A stretch of DNA of 42,397 nucleotides, from contig JAFWTA010000014.1 in NCBI GenBank assembly GCA_017519145.1, positions 1 through 42,397 of the forward strand, written 5' to 3'. The notes beneath the pieces were generated by a model that saw only the letters and a list, made by a program, of their open reading frames with translations, did not search any database and was not told the origin of the DNA. Below are positions 1 through 7,834 of this stretch, piece after piece; the first letter of the stretch is position 1; every line of letters starts with the position of its first letter. The stretch comes from Ruminococcus sp. (GTDB taxonomy: Bacteria; Bacillota; Clostridia; Oscillospirales; Ruminococcaceae). Made by a program: the position numbers and the translations under genes.

Positions 1-1
1 A

Positions 2-169
2 AGGGACGCCCTCACTTGCAGGGCGTCCCTCTTTCAAAAACAGTCCACCGGACTGTTTTTGAAATTCACCCTTGCGGAGCGCTTTGTTTTATTTCGCCGC
101 CTTAAAAGCTGAAAGCGGCGACCAGAGGCGCCGCCTCTGGACTCTGCCAAAGGAACACAGTCCCTTTGG
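2..169. repeat. Cluster of palindromic intergenic repeats
   Basis: Five inverted repeats follow each other with almost no gaps. Arms lie at 2-12/20-30, 33-46/50-63 (14-bp perfect stem, 3-nt loop), 95-100/115-120, 122-129/133-140 and 147-153/163-169. No convincing gene overlaps them. The dense stem-loop layout looks like the modular intergenic repeats common in Ruminococcus genomes, which often yield spurious short ORFs. The first hairpin may also be a transcription terminator of a gene outside the window. Confidence 0.7.
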
Positions 170-228
170 AATCCCTTACAGGCGTTCAGCAAAGTTATTA
201 CGCTAAATTCCGATTTATGCTGCTGAGC

Positions 229-280
229 GGCAATAAAAATGCCATAGTACTTCTGTCCTTGCATCAGAAATACTATGGCA
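229..280 (-). terminator. Rho-independent terminator after the lipoprotein gene
   Basis: Perfect 10-bp arms (240-249 and 271-280) form a hairpin. On the minus strand it is followed by a T5 run (235-239). It lies about 40 nt past the stop codon of the lipoprotein gene at 318. Confidence 0.8.
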
Positions 281-317
281 TAAATTTCTGTATCTGCGCC
301 GCACTTATAGCACGGTT

Positions 318-983
318 TTATGCAACCCGGGTGAGGACGTTGCTGTTCTTGTCGTCGATGATAGTGAGAGTATCCCCGTCCAACTTGAACTCCGCGGTTA
401 TCTCGTCGGAATCCTCGTCCGCAGAGGGGATGATAAGGGGTGAGCAGCCCGAGATAACAAGGTCGCTGCCCTCGGTCTTGTATGTGAACATATCGTTGAA
501 CACCACGAAGCTCTTATCGCCCTTGAGCTCAACGGTGATATCTGCTTTTTCACTTTCCGATGAGAAAGAATTTTCAAGGCTGTCATAAAGGCTTCCGCCT
601 GTGAGGTCGTATGTACCGTCAAAGCCGCTTCCGCCGCTCTTTGTTCTCTTCATCACGATAACGTCGCTGTTGTTAAGGGTAACCGTAACAACGTCATTTT
701 CCTCGCTGATGTACTCCTTGTCCACTGCATAGCCGTAGAGCACCATGCTGTCCTCGGTGAAGCTGAATATAGGAGTGGTCTCCTCGTATACAGAGCCCTT
801 TCCCTTGTCGCTGAATATGAGTCCCACGCTGCTGACGTCCTCGTTGGGGCTTTCGCTGAAAGCCCATTTTCCCGTTATATCAGCGGTCTTTTCCTTTTTC
901 TTTGTGTCAGATGACTTTCCGCAGGAAGCCAGCGAAAAAACTGCCAGAGAGCAGGCAATTATTGATGTGATAAGCTTTTTCAT
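318..983 (-). CDS. Putative secreted lipoprotein, function unknown
   Basis: A 221-residue protein that starts with a lipoprotein signal peptide: basic n-region MKK, hydrophobic core, lipobox LASC. It is therefore probably lipid-anchored outside the membrane. The rest is rich in Asp, Ser, Thr and Lys and has two similar halves in which GKW or GTYDL motifs precede beta-strand-like segments. This resembles small lipocalin-like or DUF-type lipoproteins of Clostridia, but I do not recognise a named family. The start at 983 is chosen because GGGAGGA lies just upstream (991-997) and the signal peptide begins there; the open frame continues 33 codons further without an RBS. The gene is monocistronic, with its own promoter and terminator, and divergent from the GH16 gene. 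Confidence 0.8.
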   Translation of the reverse strand: MKKLITSIIACSLAVFSLASCGKSSDTKKKEKTADITGKWAFSESPNEDVSSVGLIFSDKGKGSVYEETTPIFSFTEDSMVLYGYAVDKEYISEENDVVTVTLNNSDVIVMKRTKSGGSGFDGTYDLTGGSLYDSLENSFSSESEKADITVELKGDKSFVVFNDMFTYKTEGSDLVISGCSPLIIPSADEDSDEITAEFKLDGDTLTIIDDKNSNVLTRVA

Positions 984-1087
984 AACAATATCCTCCCGAA
1001 ATGTTCGGACAACTCTGTCCGTATATACAGTATACGCAGGGAAAACGGTATTTCCGAGGTATCTCCGAAAATTTTTCAGCATTTATC

Positions 1088-1116
1088 ATTATATCACTTC
1101 CGACAGGATAATGCAA
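1088..1116 (-). promoter_or_regulatory. Sigma-A promoter of the lipoprotein gene
   Basis: Read on the minus strand, -35 TTGCAT (1111-1116) and -10 TATAAT (1088-1093) are separated by exactly 17 bp. It points towards the ATG at 983 and leaves a leader of roughly 100 nt. Confidence 0.7.
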
Positions 1117-1131
1117 GCAGCATGGAATGGC

Positions 1132-1160
1132 TTGACACAGCGGTCCGCAAATGGTACAAT
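1132..1160 (+). promoter_or_regulatory. Sigma-A promoter of the GH16 gene
   Basis: -35 TTGACA (1132-1137), a 17-bp spacer and -10 TACAAT (1155-1160). An AGGAGGG Shine-Dalgarno and the ATG at 1192 follow. It lies back-to-back with the lipoprotein promoter, with about 15 bp between the two -35 boxes. Confidence 0.8.
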
Positions 1161-1191
1161 TATTTCGTAAAATACATAAGGAGGGCTGTTT

Positions 1192-2631
1192 ATGAGGTTT
1201 TTCAGAGCAGCAGCGGCGGCAGCTGTACTGCTTGCGGCAGTACCTGCGGCAGTCTTTGCGGACAGTGCTATCGACATGGACTATAACAGCGACGGAGCAG
1301 TTGACATATTTGACATGGTATCGGCAAGAAAACAGGGAGCCAATGGAGATGAGCTCCACCGTCTCAGCGGATTTCTCCTCGGAAACGGTGCGGAGGCTCC
1401 ACAGTCGGGAAGATACCGTCTTGTGTGGAGCGACGAATTTGACGGCAGCAGCCTTGACGCGGACAAATGGTCCTATGAGCTGGGCAACTGGAAGCTGGAC
1501 GAAAGCGGCAACTATATCACAAACGGCTGGGGCAACAACGAGCAGGAGTTCTACACCGACAGGAACACCGATGTTAAAGACGGAGTCCTCACCATTTCCG
1601 CACGCAAGGAAAGCTACACCGACGAGAGACAGGGCAGCTACGACTATACATCATCAAGACTGAGCACTCAGCACAAGTTCTCGGTCTGCGGCGGCAGGAT
1701 AGAGGTGAGAGCAAGGTGTGACTCGGGCAAGTCACTGTGGCCTGCCATATGGATGCTCCCCGAGGACAGCGCTTACGGCGGCTGGGCTTCATCGGGTGAG
1801 ATAGACATAATGGAGGGCTGGGGCAGTACTCCCGAAAAGATATGCGGCACCGTACATTTCGGAGGAGTATGGCCGAACAACAAATACCTGACAGGCGAAT
1901 ACAGCTTCCCCGAGGGCGACAGCACCGAGAACTGGCACACTTACAGCATAGAGTGGGACAAGGGCGAGATACGCTGGTATGTGGACGACAGCCTTTACAG
2001 CACTCAGACCGACTGGTATTCCGAGGGCTTCAGCTATCCCGCGCCCTTTGACCAGAATTTCTACATCATACTAAATCTGGCTGTGGGCGGACACTTCGAC
2101 GGCGTTGACGGCATATATGCCGACCCTGTCACATTTGCAAGCGGTGACAAGAACTTCGATATCGACTATGTGAGGGTCTATGAGGATACGTCCTCGGACT
2201 TCCGTCCCGCCGAGGTGACCTCCCTTGCCCTTGACAATTACATTGAAGGTGCAGATGCTTCCGTGGTGAACAAGGAGGGCTGCACGGTCATAGACGTCAG
2301 GAATGCAGGCTCGCTTGAATACGCGGTAATGGGACTTCTCCGCGGCAGAGAGGTGAAAAAGGGCGTCAGGTATCAGCTCAGCTTTGACGCGGTGTCAGCT
2401 GCCGAAAGAAGCATGGTGGTGACAGCCGAGGACAGCTCCTACACGCGCTATCTTGACGAGAAGGTGACCATATCCCCCGAGAAGAAGCATTTCTCATTCG
2501 GAGTGACCTTTGGCAGCGATATGAAGGCAGATATAAAGTTCCAGCTCGGCAATATCGACGGCGCAGCAGGCATAGGTGCCCATAAGGTAACACTTTCCGA
2601 CATACGCTGGGAAGAAGTTCCCGAGACATAA
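1192..2631 (+). CDS. Secreted GH16 beta-glucanase with N-terminal dockerin-like loop and C-terminal CBM-like domain
   Basis: A 479-residue secreted enzyme, probably an endo-beta-1,3- or 1,3-1,4-glucanase. Order of parts: signal peptide (1-23); a dockerin-like segment (about 28-66) with one calcium loop, D30-x-N32-x-D34-G with V37, D38 and D41, followed by a helix with no second loop; a GH16 domain (about 74-335) with the signature SGEIDIMEGWG, in which E203 would be the nucleophile, D205 the assisting residue and E208 the acid/base; and a C-terminal beta-sandwich (about 340-476) resembling CBM4/CBM9-type modules. A dockerin usually has two F-hand repeats and sits at the C-terminus or between domains, so a single N-terminal loop is unusual. 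The same module recurs in the expansin at 14913. The family call is strong; the exact linkage specificity is not resolved. Confidence 0.92.
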   Translation: MRFFRAAAAAAVLLAAVPAAVFADSAIDMDYNSDGAVDIFDMVSARKQGANGDELHRLSGFLLGNGAEAPQSGRYRLVWSDEFDGSSLDADKWSYELGNWKLDESGNYITNGWGNNEQEFYTDRNTDVKDGVLTISARKESYTDERQGSYDYTSSRLSTQHKFSVCGGRIEVRARCDSGKSLWPAIWMLPEDSAYGGWASSGEIDIMEGWGSTPEKICGTVHFGGVWPNNKYLTGEYSFPEGDSTENWHTYSIEWDKGEIRWYVDDSLYSTQTDWYSEGFSYPAPFDQNFYIILNLAVGGHFDGVDGIYADPVTFASGDKNFDIDYVRVYEDTSSDFRPAEVTSLALDNYIEGADASVVNKEGCTVIDVRNAGSLEYAVMGLLRGREVKKGVRYQLSFDAVSAAERSMVVTAEDSSYTRYLDEKVTISPEKKHFSFGVTFGSDMKADIKFQLGNIDGAAGIGAHKVTLSDIRWEEVPET

Positions 2632-2639
2632 AACAGAAA

Positions 2640-2685
2640 AGCCACAGCACTTCCCCATCGGGACAAGTGCTGTGGCTTATTTTTT
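2640..2685. terminator. Terminator between convergent genes
   Basis: Perfect 13-bp arms (2640-2652 and 2665-2677) are followed by a T-rich tail on the plus strand and preceded by an A-rich stretch. It probably stops both the GH16 transcript and the convergent TPR transcript. Confidence 0.85.
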
Positions 2686-2698
2686 ACGCTGTGCCGAG

Positions 2699-3793
2699 TT
2701 ATTCCTCGGGCTTGTCGTTCACCGTCTGTGTGATATTGGGCTTGCCCTCTCCGTCAGCAGGCTCCTGAACAGGAACTATCTGCTCTGCATTGGGCTCATA
2801 TCTGAGGATGATCTTCTTGATCTCCTCGTCACGGGTGAGATTATATGTCATTTTCAGCGCCATGAGAGCATTGGGGATATCGTTCTCCCTGATGTAGTTC
2901 GCCGAAAGCTGTGCAGCCACGGAAACAACGTCCTCGTTGGGACCGAAGGGCACGTCGTACTTCTTCATGGTCTCAACTATCTCCTCACGGGTGGGCTGCT
3001 TTATGGAGCCGCCCTTGAGCTGTACGAGCTCTCTCATCTCATTGGGGATGGCAGGGTGCGGCGCGAAGATAACGCTTGCTGTAAGGAATGTGGCAGCGTC
3101 GTCATACTCGCCCATATCTGTAAGCGCATAGCCCACATTTGCGTAGCATCTTGCGATAGCAACAGGTGAGGAAGCGACCTTCAGAGTCTCCTTGGTGGTC
3201 TCGATTATCATTCTCTTGTTTTTCAGGAGCTTGTATATCTCAGCCAGCTCGAATCTGGGACCGCAGTCAAGAGGATTGAAGTCCATAGCCTGCTCCAGTA
3301 TCGGGATAGCGTCGAGAGGTGAGCCCATCTCAACAAGGATATATGCATATGTAGTAAGCATAGTTGCGAAGTCGAAGGGGGCGCGGTTGAGTATCTTCTC
3401 GGGCTTGTATCTGAGCTGATAGAGGTTATCCTCAAAGGGATTTCTCAGTGAGACGAACTTTGACTTCTCGCCCTCCTGATAATCCAGCATTATCTTCTTG
3501 TAAAGGCGCTCTGCAAGGTTCTTTGCCTCGTTGAGGTCCTTCTCGCCCACGAGCTTTACTATCTTTTCCTGCACCTTGTCAAGGCGCTCGCCGTCAAGAT
3601 GAGTAAGTCTCTCCACCTCGTCCTTCTGGGACTGGGGCATGATCTCTAAGATCAGCTGTGTAGCCGCTTCAACGCCCTCTGCGTTGCCCTCCTTTGCAAA
3701 TCGCTCTGCTTCCTTGCGAAGGAAGTCGTTGTTATCGTCGAGGGAGTCGGTGAGCTTTGCTCTCAGCTCCTCAAGGATCTTGTTTTCTGCCAT
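2699..3793 (-). CDS. TPR-repeat protein, function unknown
   Basis: A 364-residue soluble protein without signal peptide or membrane segment. The N-terminal part (1-130) is charged and helical. The middle (about 145-260) holds TPR-like helical hairpins, for example an AIPILEQAMDFNPLD-type unit followed by a unit with AxCYANVGYALTDMGEYDDA. TPRs form protein-binding superhelices, so a scaffold or adaptor role is likely. The C-terminal tail is Pro/Glu-rich. A good GAGGAG Shine-Dalgarno precedes the ATG. The upstream minus-strand gene ends 34 bp away, so the two are probably one operon driven by the promoter at 6433-6461. Partner and pathway are unknown. Confidence 0.8.
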   Translation of the reverse strand: MAENKILEELRAKLTDSLDDNNDFLRKEAERFAKEGNAEGVEAATQLILEIMPQSQKDEVERLTHLDGERLDKVQEKIVKLVGEKDLNEAKNLAERLYKKIMLDYQEGEKSKFVSLRNPFEDNLYQLRYKPEKILNRAPFDFATMLTTYAYILVEMGSPLDAIPILEQAMDFNPLDCGPRFELAEIYKLLKNKRMIIETTKETLKVASSPVAIARCYANVGYALTDMGEYDDAATFLTASVIFAPHPAIPNEMRELVQLKGGSIKQPTREEIVETMKKYDVPFGPNEDVVSVAAQLSANYIRENDIPNALMALKMTYNLTRDEEIKKIILRYEPNAEQIVPVQEPADGEGKPNITQTVNDKPEE

Positions 3794-3827
3794 TATTTCT
3801 CCTCATTTCATCTGTGCTGTTTATTGA

Positions 3828-6275
3828 TCAGAAGCCTCTCTTGGACATTTCCTTCTTGAACTTGGCGTCGATCTTGTCCTGCTTCTTCTTAGCCTTCAGC
3901 TCGGACTTTGTCATGTAACGAGCGTCCTTCTCAAGAGGCTGGTGCATCTTGGGTGAAGAACCGCCGCCTCTGTAGGTATTTCTTGCAGGTGACTTGTACT
4001 CCTCGAATACGGGAACTGCCTGCTGAGCCTGAACTGCCTTCTGTCTTTTTACGGAATCATCGCCCATTGTTGAGAGAACGTCCTCAACAGAGGTAAGTAC
4101 GGGGCTGTTAGCCTTGAGTCCCTGTGTATCGATAAGGTTCTTGTCAGCATACTCCTTGGAGCTTGCGATAGCATTGATAAATGCCTGTGAAGTCTGCTTG
4201 CTGTGGGGATTTACGGCGATCTGTGAAATGTTTGCCTTGGGAACGCCGCTCTGCTGAACGGGCTTTCTCGGAACAGGTGAGTTTACAGCTGCGGGCTGAG
4301 CCTGAACTGCGGGCTGAACGGGAGCTGCTGCCGCTCTCTGAGCCTGTGCTGCTGTCTGCTGCGCGGGAGCTGCTGCCTGCTGAGGCTGTACCTGAGGTCT
4401 GGGAGCTGCTGCCTGCTGAACGGGAGCTGCTGCCTGCTGGGGCTTGGCTGCCTGCTGTGCGGGAGCTGCCTGCATGGGAACATAAACGGGCTGACCCTTC
4501 TGGTCGTAGCCTGCAAGCCTCATCTGAACATACTTATAAACAGGCTGGTTATTTGAATCGTAGCCTGCAAGCTGGGGCACCTTTATGATCTGGGGCTGCT
4601 GAGGTGCTGCCTGTCTGGGCTGCTCTGTATTCTCTGTATTAGCTTCTGCGCCTCTGCCGGGTGCAACATAATTATAATCGCTCATATTTGAATCAAACTC
4701 CTCTTCCGCCATTAAAGGCTCATTAAATATGGGTTCTGCAATATCATCCGACACAGGTGCCGCGATGTCATCAAATGCCGGTATCTCATCAATAACAGGA
4801 GCAGCAGCGTCCTGAACCGAGGGTATCTCGTCGAAAACGGGTGCCGTGATGTCCTCGACTGAAGGGATCTCATCGAGAACGGGTGCTGTGATGTCCTCAA
4901 CTGAGGGGATCTCATCGAGAACGGGTGCCGTGATGTCATCAACTGAGGGTATCTCGTCGAAAACGGGTGCTGTGATGTCCTCAACCGAGGGGATCTCGTC
5001 GAGAACGGGTGCTGTGATGTCCTCAACTGAGGGAATCTCGTCGAGAACGGGTGCTGTGATGTCATCAACTGAGGGTATCTCGTCGAGAACGGGTGCTGTG
5101 ATGTCCTCAACTGAGGGTATCTCATCGAGAACGGGGGCTGTGATGTCCTCAACCGAGGGTATCTCGTCGAGAACGGGGGCTGCGATATCCTGTATCGCAG
5201 GTATGTCAAGTTCATCCATTTCCTTGGGAAGATTTTCGTCATACTGAGGATATACGGGAGCAGGATCAGCTTCCATGACAGGCTCGGGTACGGGCTGAAC
5301 GGTTCCGTCCGCGCCGAAGAGCTGATTTGCAACGAAATCCCACTCGCTTCCCTGTATCAGTTCCTGACCGTTATCTGCTGTCGGAACGACGCCGTCATAA
5401 ACGGGAGCAACAGGCGAAAGCTCTGTGCCGTCAACATCTATGATCTGCTGGTCGCCGTATATGGGAGGCTGACTGTACAGCGGCTCGCCGTAGGGCTGAC
5501 CGTAAGGCTGTTCCTGTGCGGGAGCGTTGTTGATGGAGAACATCTGCATTATGTCCTCCTCCGTCTGGGGCTGTACCGCCGGTTCGGGAACTGCTTCCGC
5601 CGACTGGGGAACAGGTATAGCGAACTGTGCAAGGAAATCATCCTCGGGTCTTGCTGCAGCAGGTGCAGCTTCTGCCTCATCTACGGGCTTGTTTATAGCA
5701 AACTGTGCAAGGAAATCGTCCTGCGGTGCAGGTGCAGCAGCCTGTACGGGTGCAGGCTCGGGCTGATCGTTGGTAGGAGCGTTAATAGCGAACTGAGCCA
5801 GACCTGCGTCCATGGGAATTCCTGTTCCCGGGATAGTGTTTACAGGGGGCTCGGGAGCCTGTGCGGCTTCCTGTGCTCTTCTTGCTTCCTCGGCAGCTCG
5901 TGCAGCTCTTGCTTCTTCAGCTGCTCTTCTTCTTGCCTCTTCCTCTTTTCTCTGAGCGTCGGGATCTCTTGTGATCCTGGCTGTGGTATTTCCGAGAGGA
6001 ACGATGCCCTCATCGCCCATACCCAGTTTTTCACGCTTTTTCTCTTCCTTCAGGAGCAGAGCCATTTCCTTTTTATCGGCCTTGATCATCTTTTTCGCAA
6101 GACTTGCCTTACACTTCTCACAGGTTATCTCCTTGAGGTCTCTCATTTTTGAGGTCCTGTGAAAACGTGTTACATTTTCGGGCCTGAGAAGGTTTATTCC
6201 GCAGCCTGTTTTCTTGTCATTCTCGGTGCCGTGAACCACCTTATCATACGAAGACGTTACCAGTGTTATATCCAT
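3828..6275 (-). CDS. Large low-complexity protein with 14-residue tandem repeats
   Basis: An 815-residue protein of unknown function with no signal peptide or membrane segment. The N-terminal ~70 residues have H15, C25 and a C52-x2-C55 pair, possibly a small zinc site (inferred). An Arg/Ala/Glu-rich stretch follows, then four copies of a motif like DFLAQFAINKP, then an 11-copy tandem repeat with consensus EIPSVEDITAPVLD (residues 357-510), then two LAGYD-x5-PVY motifs, a long Gln/Ala/Pro-rich region and a basic C-terminus ending KKEMSKRGF. The start at 6275 has a GGGGAGAGG site. An upstream in-frame extension is rejected because the promoter -10 box (6433-6438) lies inside it. The composition suggests a disordered, multivalent scaffold. 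The downstream partner is the TPR protein. Confidence 0.8.
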   Translation of the reverse strand: MDITLVTSSYDKVVHGTENDKKTGCGINLLRPENVTRFHRTSKMRDLKEITCEKCKASLAKKMIKADKKEMALLLKEEKKREKLGMGDEGIVPLGNTTARITRDPDAQRKEEEARRRAAEEARAARAAEEARRAQEAAQAPEPPVNTIPGTGIPMDAGLAQFAINAPTNDQPEPAPVQAAAPAPQDDFLAQFAINKPVDEAEAAPAAARPEDDFLAQFAIPVPQSAEAVPEPAVQPQTEEDIMQMFSINNAPAQEQPYGQPYGEPLYSQPPIYGDQQIIDVDGTELSPVAPVYDGVVPTADNGQELIQGSEWDFVANQLFGADGTVQPVPEPVMEADPAPVYPQYDENLPKEMDELDIPAIQDIAAPVLDEIPSVEDITAPVLDEIPSVEDITAPVLDEIPSVDDITAPVLDEIPSVEDITAPVLDEIPSVEDITAPVFDEIPSVDDITAPVLDEIPSVEDITAPVLDEIPSVEDITAPVFDEIPSVQDAAAPVIDEIPAFDDIAAPVSDDIAEPIFNEPLMAEEEFDSNMSDYNYVAPGRGAEANTENTEQPRQAAPQQPQIIKVPQLAGYDSNNQPVYKYVQMRLAGYDQKGQPVYVPMQAAPAQQAAKPQQAAAPVQQAAAPRPQVQPQQAAAPAQQTAAQAQRAAAAPVQPAVQAQPAAVNSPVPRKPVQQSGVPKANISQIAVNPHSKQTSQAFINAIASSKEYADKNLIDTQGLKANSPVLTSVEDVLSTMGDDSVKRQKAVQAQQAVPVFEEYKSPARNTYRGGGSSPKMHQPLEKDARYMTKSELKAKKKQDKIDAKFKKEMSKRGF
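4746..5207 (-). repeat. 42-bp coding tandem repeat, 11 units
   Basis: Eleven head-to-tail 42-bp units inside the gene at 3828-6275, each encoding 14 residues of the pattern EIPSV(E/D)DITAPV(L/F)D. Central units are nearly identical at DNA level, differing mostly at third codon positions. The outer units (DIPAIQ-, EIPSVQDAA- and EIPAFDD-types) have diverged. This indicates expansion by slippage or unequal recombination, and copy number is probably variable between strains. Confidence 0.95.
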
Positions 6276-6426
6276 AGTCCTCTCCCCACCGCGGCTCAAA
6301 AGCCGCAGCCTCCGCTTTACGGCAGCGGAACGCCGATTTCCCAGCTCGCAAGGATCAGCTCTGCATCGTAGATCGGCACAGTAAAGAGGGTCTGTGCCGC
6401 AAAGCGCCTGATGCGAATAACTATAC
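6276..6426 (-). promoter_or_regulatory. Structured 5' leader of the repeat-protein operon
   Basis: About 150 nt between the predicted transcription start and the ATG at 6275 contain three short hairpins: arms 6374-6380/6393-6399, 6312-6316/6324-6328 and 6291-6296/6301-6306. I recognise no riboswitch class. The last hairpin lies just upstream of the Shine-Dalgarno and could affect translation. Confidence 0.4.
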
Positions 6427-6432
6427 AAGTAT

Positions 6433-6461
6433 ATTATACATGATACTTCAAAAAAAATCAA
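6433..6461 (-). promoter_or_regulatory. Sigma-A promoter of the repeat-protein/TPR operon
   Basis: On the minus strand, -35 TTGATT (6456-6461), a 17-bp T-rich spacer and a consensus -10 TATAAT (6433-6438). It points at the gene starting at 6275. Confidence 0.8.
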
Positions 6462-6711
6462 CACTTTCTTAAAAAATGAACGCAAAAATTATACCCATTT
6501 TAAAATTTTCGGTGAAAATAACAAATCGTTATTGATTTTTTTGTCAAATTCTACTTACATTGTTTAAGTTAAATTAGGTAAATGCGAGTATTTCGTCACT
6601 TCAGCGTGATGCCGCACCGATATGCTCCCTATCAGATAGAACAAAATCATGCCCCTTTACTGCTATTATTTTACATAGACGTAAAAAATTCTGAAATCAT
6701 GCATTTTGCTC
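6462..6711. other. AT-rich intergenic region between divergent promoters
   Basis: About 250 bp with no convincing reading frame on either strand. It separates the minus-strand promoter at 6433-6461 from the plus-strand promoter at 6712-6740. I see no recognisable riboswitch, tRNA or repeat in it. Confidence 0.5.
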
Positions 6712-6740
6712 TTGCATTATCGCCGATTTTGTTGTATTAT
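6712..6740 (+). promoter_or_regulatory. Sigma-A promoter of the glycosyltransferase gene
   Basis: -35 TTGCAT (6712-6717), 17-bp spacer, -10 TATTAT (6735-6740). It lies about 75 bp upstream of the GTG start at 6814 and is a candidate start of the long plus-strand run. Confidence 0.65.
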
Positions 6741-6813
6741 TAATAGTGTATTGGCAGACTCAGAAATGCTATCGGCAGGAGCCTGCATCAGCTTCTTTGA
6801 AGGAGGAAAAAAA

Positions 6814-7815
6814 GTGAAACTCGTTTCAGTAGTAGTTCCGTGCTATAATGAGCAGGAAGTGCTCCCCATGTTCTATGAGGAGATAACCAAGGTAACAGGG
6901 CAGATGTCAAAGGATTTCCCCGAGCTCACCTTCGAGTATCTGTTCATTAACGACGGTTCAAAGGATACTACCCTTGATATACTGCGCTCTCTCGCCGACA
7001 GGGATCAGCGCGTGAGATATATTTCGTTCTCAAGAAATTTCGGCAAGGAGTCGGGTATGTACGCAGGTCTGAAAAACGCCAAGGGCGACTATGTTGTCGT
7101 AATGGACGCCGACCTCCAGCACCCCCCGTCATTCCTGCCCCGGATGTACAGCTATGTCCGCAGCGGCGAATACGACTGCGCTACCACACGCCGCGTAAGC
7201 CGCAAGGGCGAGTCAAAGGTGCGCTCATGGTTCGCAAGGCTGTTCTACAAGATAATGAACAAGATCTCCCAGACAGAGATCGTTGACGGTGCTCAGGACT
7301 TCCGCTTCATGAGCCGCCAGATGGTGGACGCCATCCTCGATATGACCGAGTACAACAGATTCTCAAAGGGCATATTCAGCTGGGTGGGCTTCAGCACCAG
7401 ATACATAGAATACGAAAATGTAGAGCGTCCCGCAGGCACCTCATCATGGTCCTTCTGGGGACTGTTCAAATATTCCCTCGAGGGCATCATGGCTTTCTCA
7501 ACAGCTCCGCTGGCTATCGCCTCGCTGCTGGGAATAATCACCTGCTTGATTGCCTTCGTGCTCATAATCATAACCATTATCCGCTCTATATTCGGCTGGC
7601 TCGACGCCCCCGACGGATACCCCACAATGCTGTGCCTCATATTCCTGTTCAGCGGACTTCAGCTGTTCAGCGTGGGAATACTGGGTCAGTATCTCTCAAA
7701 AACATACCTTGAGACGAAAAATCGTCCCATCTATATAACCAAGGAGACCGAGGACATCTACCGCAAGCGCAAGGCTGAAGCTCAGCAGTCCTCATCCGAC
7801 AGCGAGAACAAGTGA
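6814..7815 (+). CDS. GT2 family polyprenyl-phosphate glycosyltransferase, membrane-bound
   Basis: A 333-residue member of the DPM1/GtrB/ArnC-like branch of GT2. The N-terminal GT-A domain begins with VSVVVPCYNEQEVLP and has the metal/nucleotide motif VVMDADLQHPP and a QDFRFMSRQ segment. Two C-terminal transmembrane hairpin segments (about 230-260 and 275-300) are typical of enzymes that transfer a sugar from a nucleotide donor to undecaprenyl phosphate on the cytoplasmic face. The start is GTG at 6814, with a perfect AGGAGG 7 nt upstream. The product would feed envelope glycosylation; sugar and acceptor are unknown. The next gene follows after 19 bp. Confidence 0.88.
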   Translation: MKLVSVVVPCYNEQEVLPMFYEEITKVTGQMSKDFPELTFEYLFINDGSKDTTLDILRSLADRDQRVRYISFSRNFGKESGMYAGLKNAKGDYVVVMDADLQHPPSFLPRMYSYVRSGEYDCATTRRVSRKGESKVRSWFARLFYKIMNKISQTEIVDGAQDFRFMSRQMVDAILDMTEYNRFSKGIFSWVGFSTRYIEYENVERPAGTSSWSFWGLFKYSLEGIMAFSTAPLAIASLLGIITCLIAFVLIIITIIRSIFGWLDAPDGYPTMLCLIFLFSGLQLFSVGILGQYLSKTYLETKNRPIYITKETEDIYRKRKAEAQQSSSDSENK

Positions 7816-7834
7816 TCGGGGAGGTGCGGAGACA

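Noticed and set aside
4746-5207. Regular direct repeats considered as a CRISPR array
   Set aside because: Units are contiguous 42-bp in-frame coding repeats with no unique spacers, and no cas genes are nearby.
4846-5247. Open frame on the plus strand across the 42-bp repeats
   Set aside because: It is the antisense of the coding repeat and encodes only a periodic Ser/Thr-rich string. It has no ribosome site, and the minus-strand protein has clear domains and a promoter.
6276-6485. 70-codon N-terminal extension of the repeat-rich protein
   Set aside because: The -10 box TATAAT and the predicted transcription start lie within it, it has no ribosome site, and a good one precedes the ATG at 6275.
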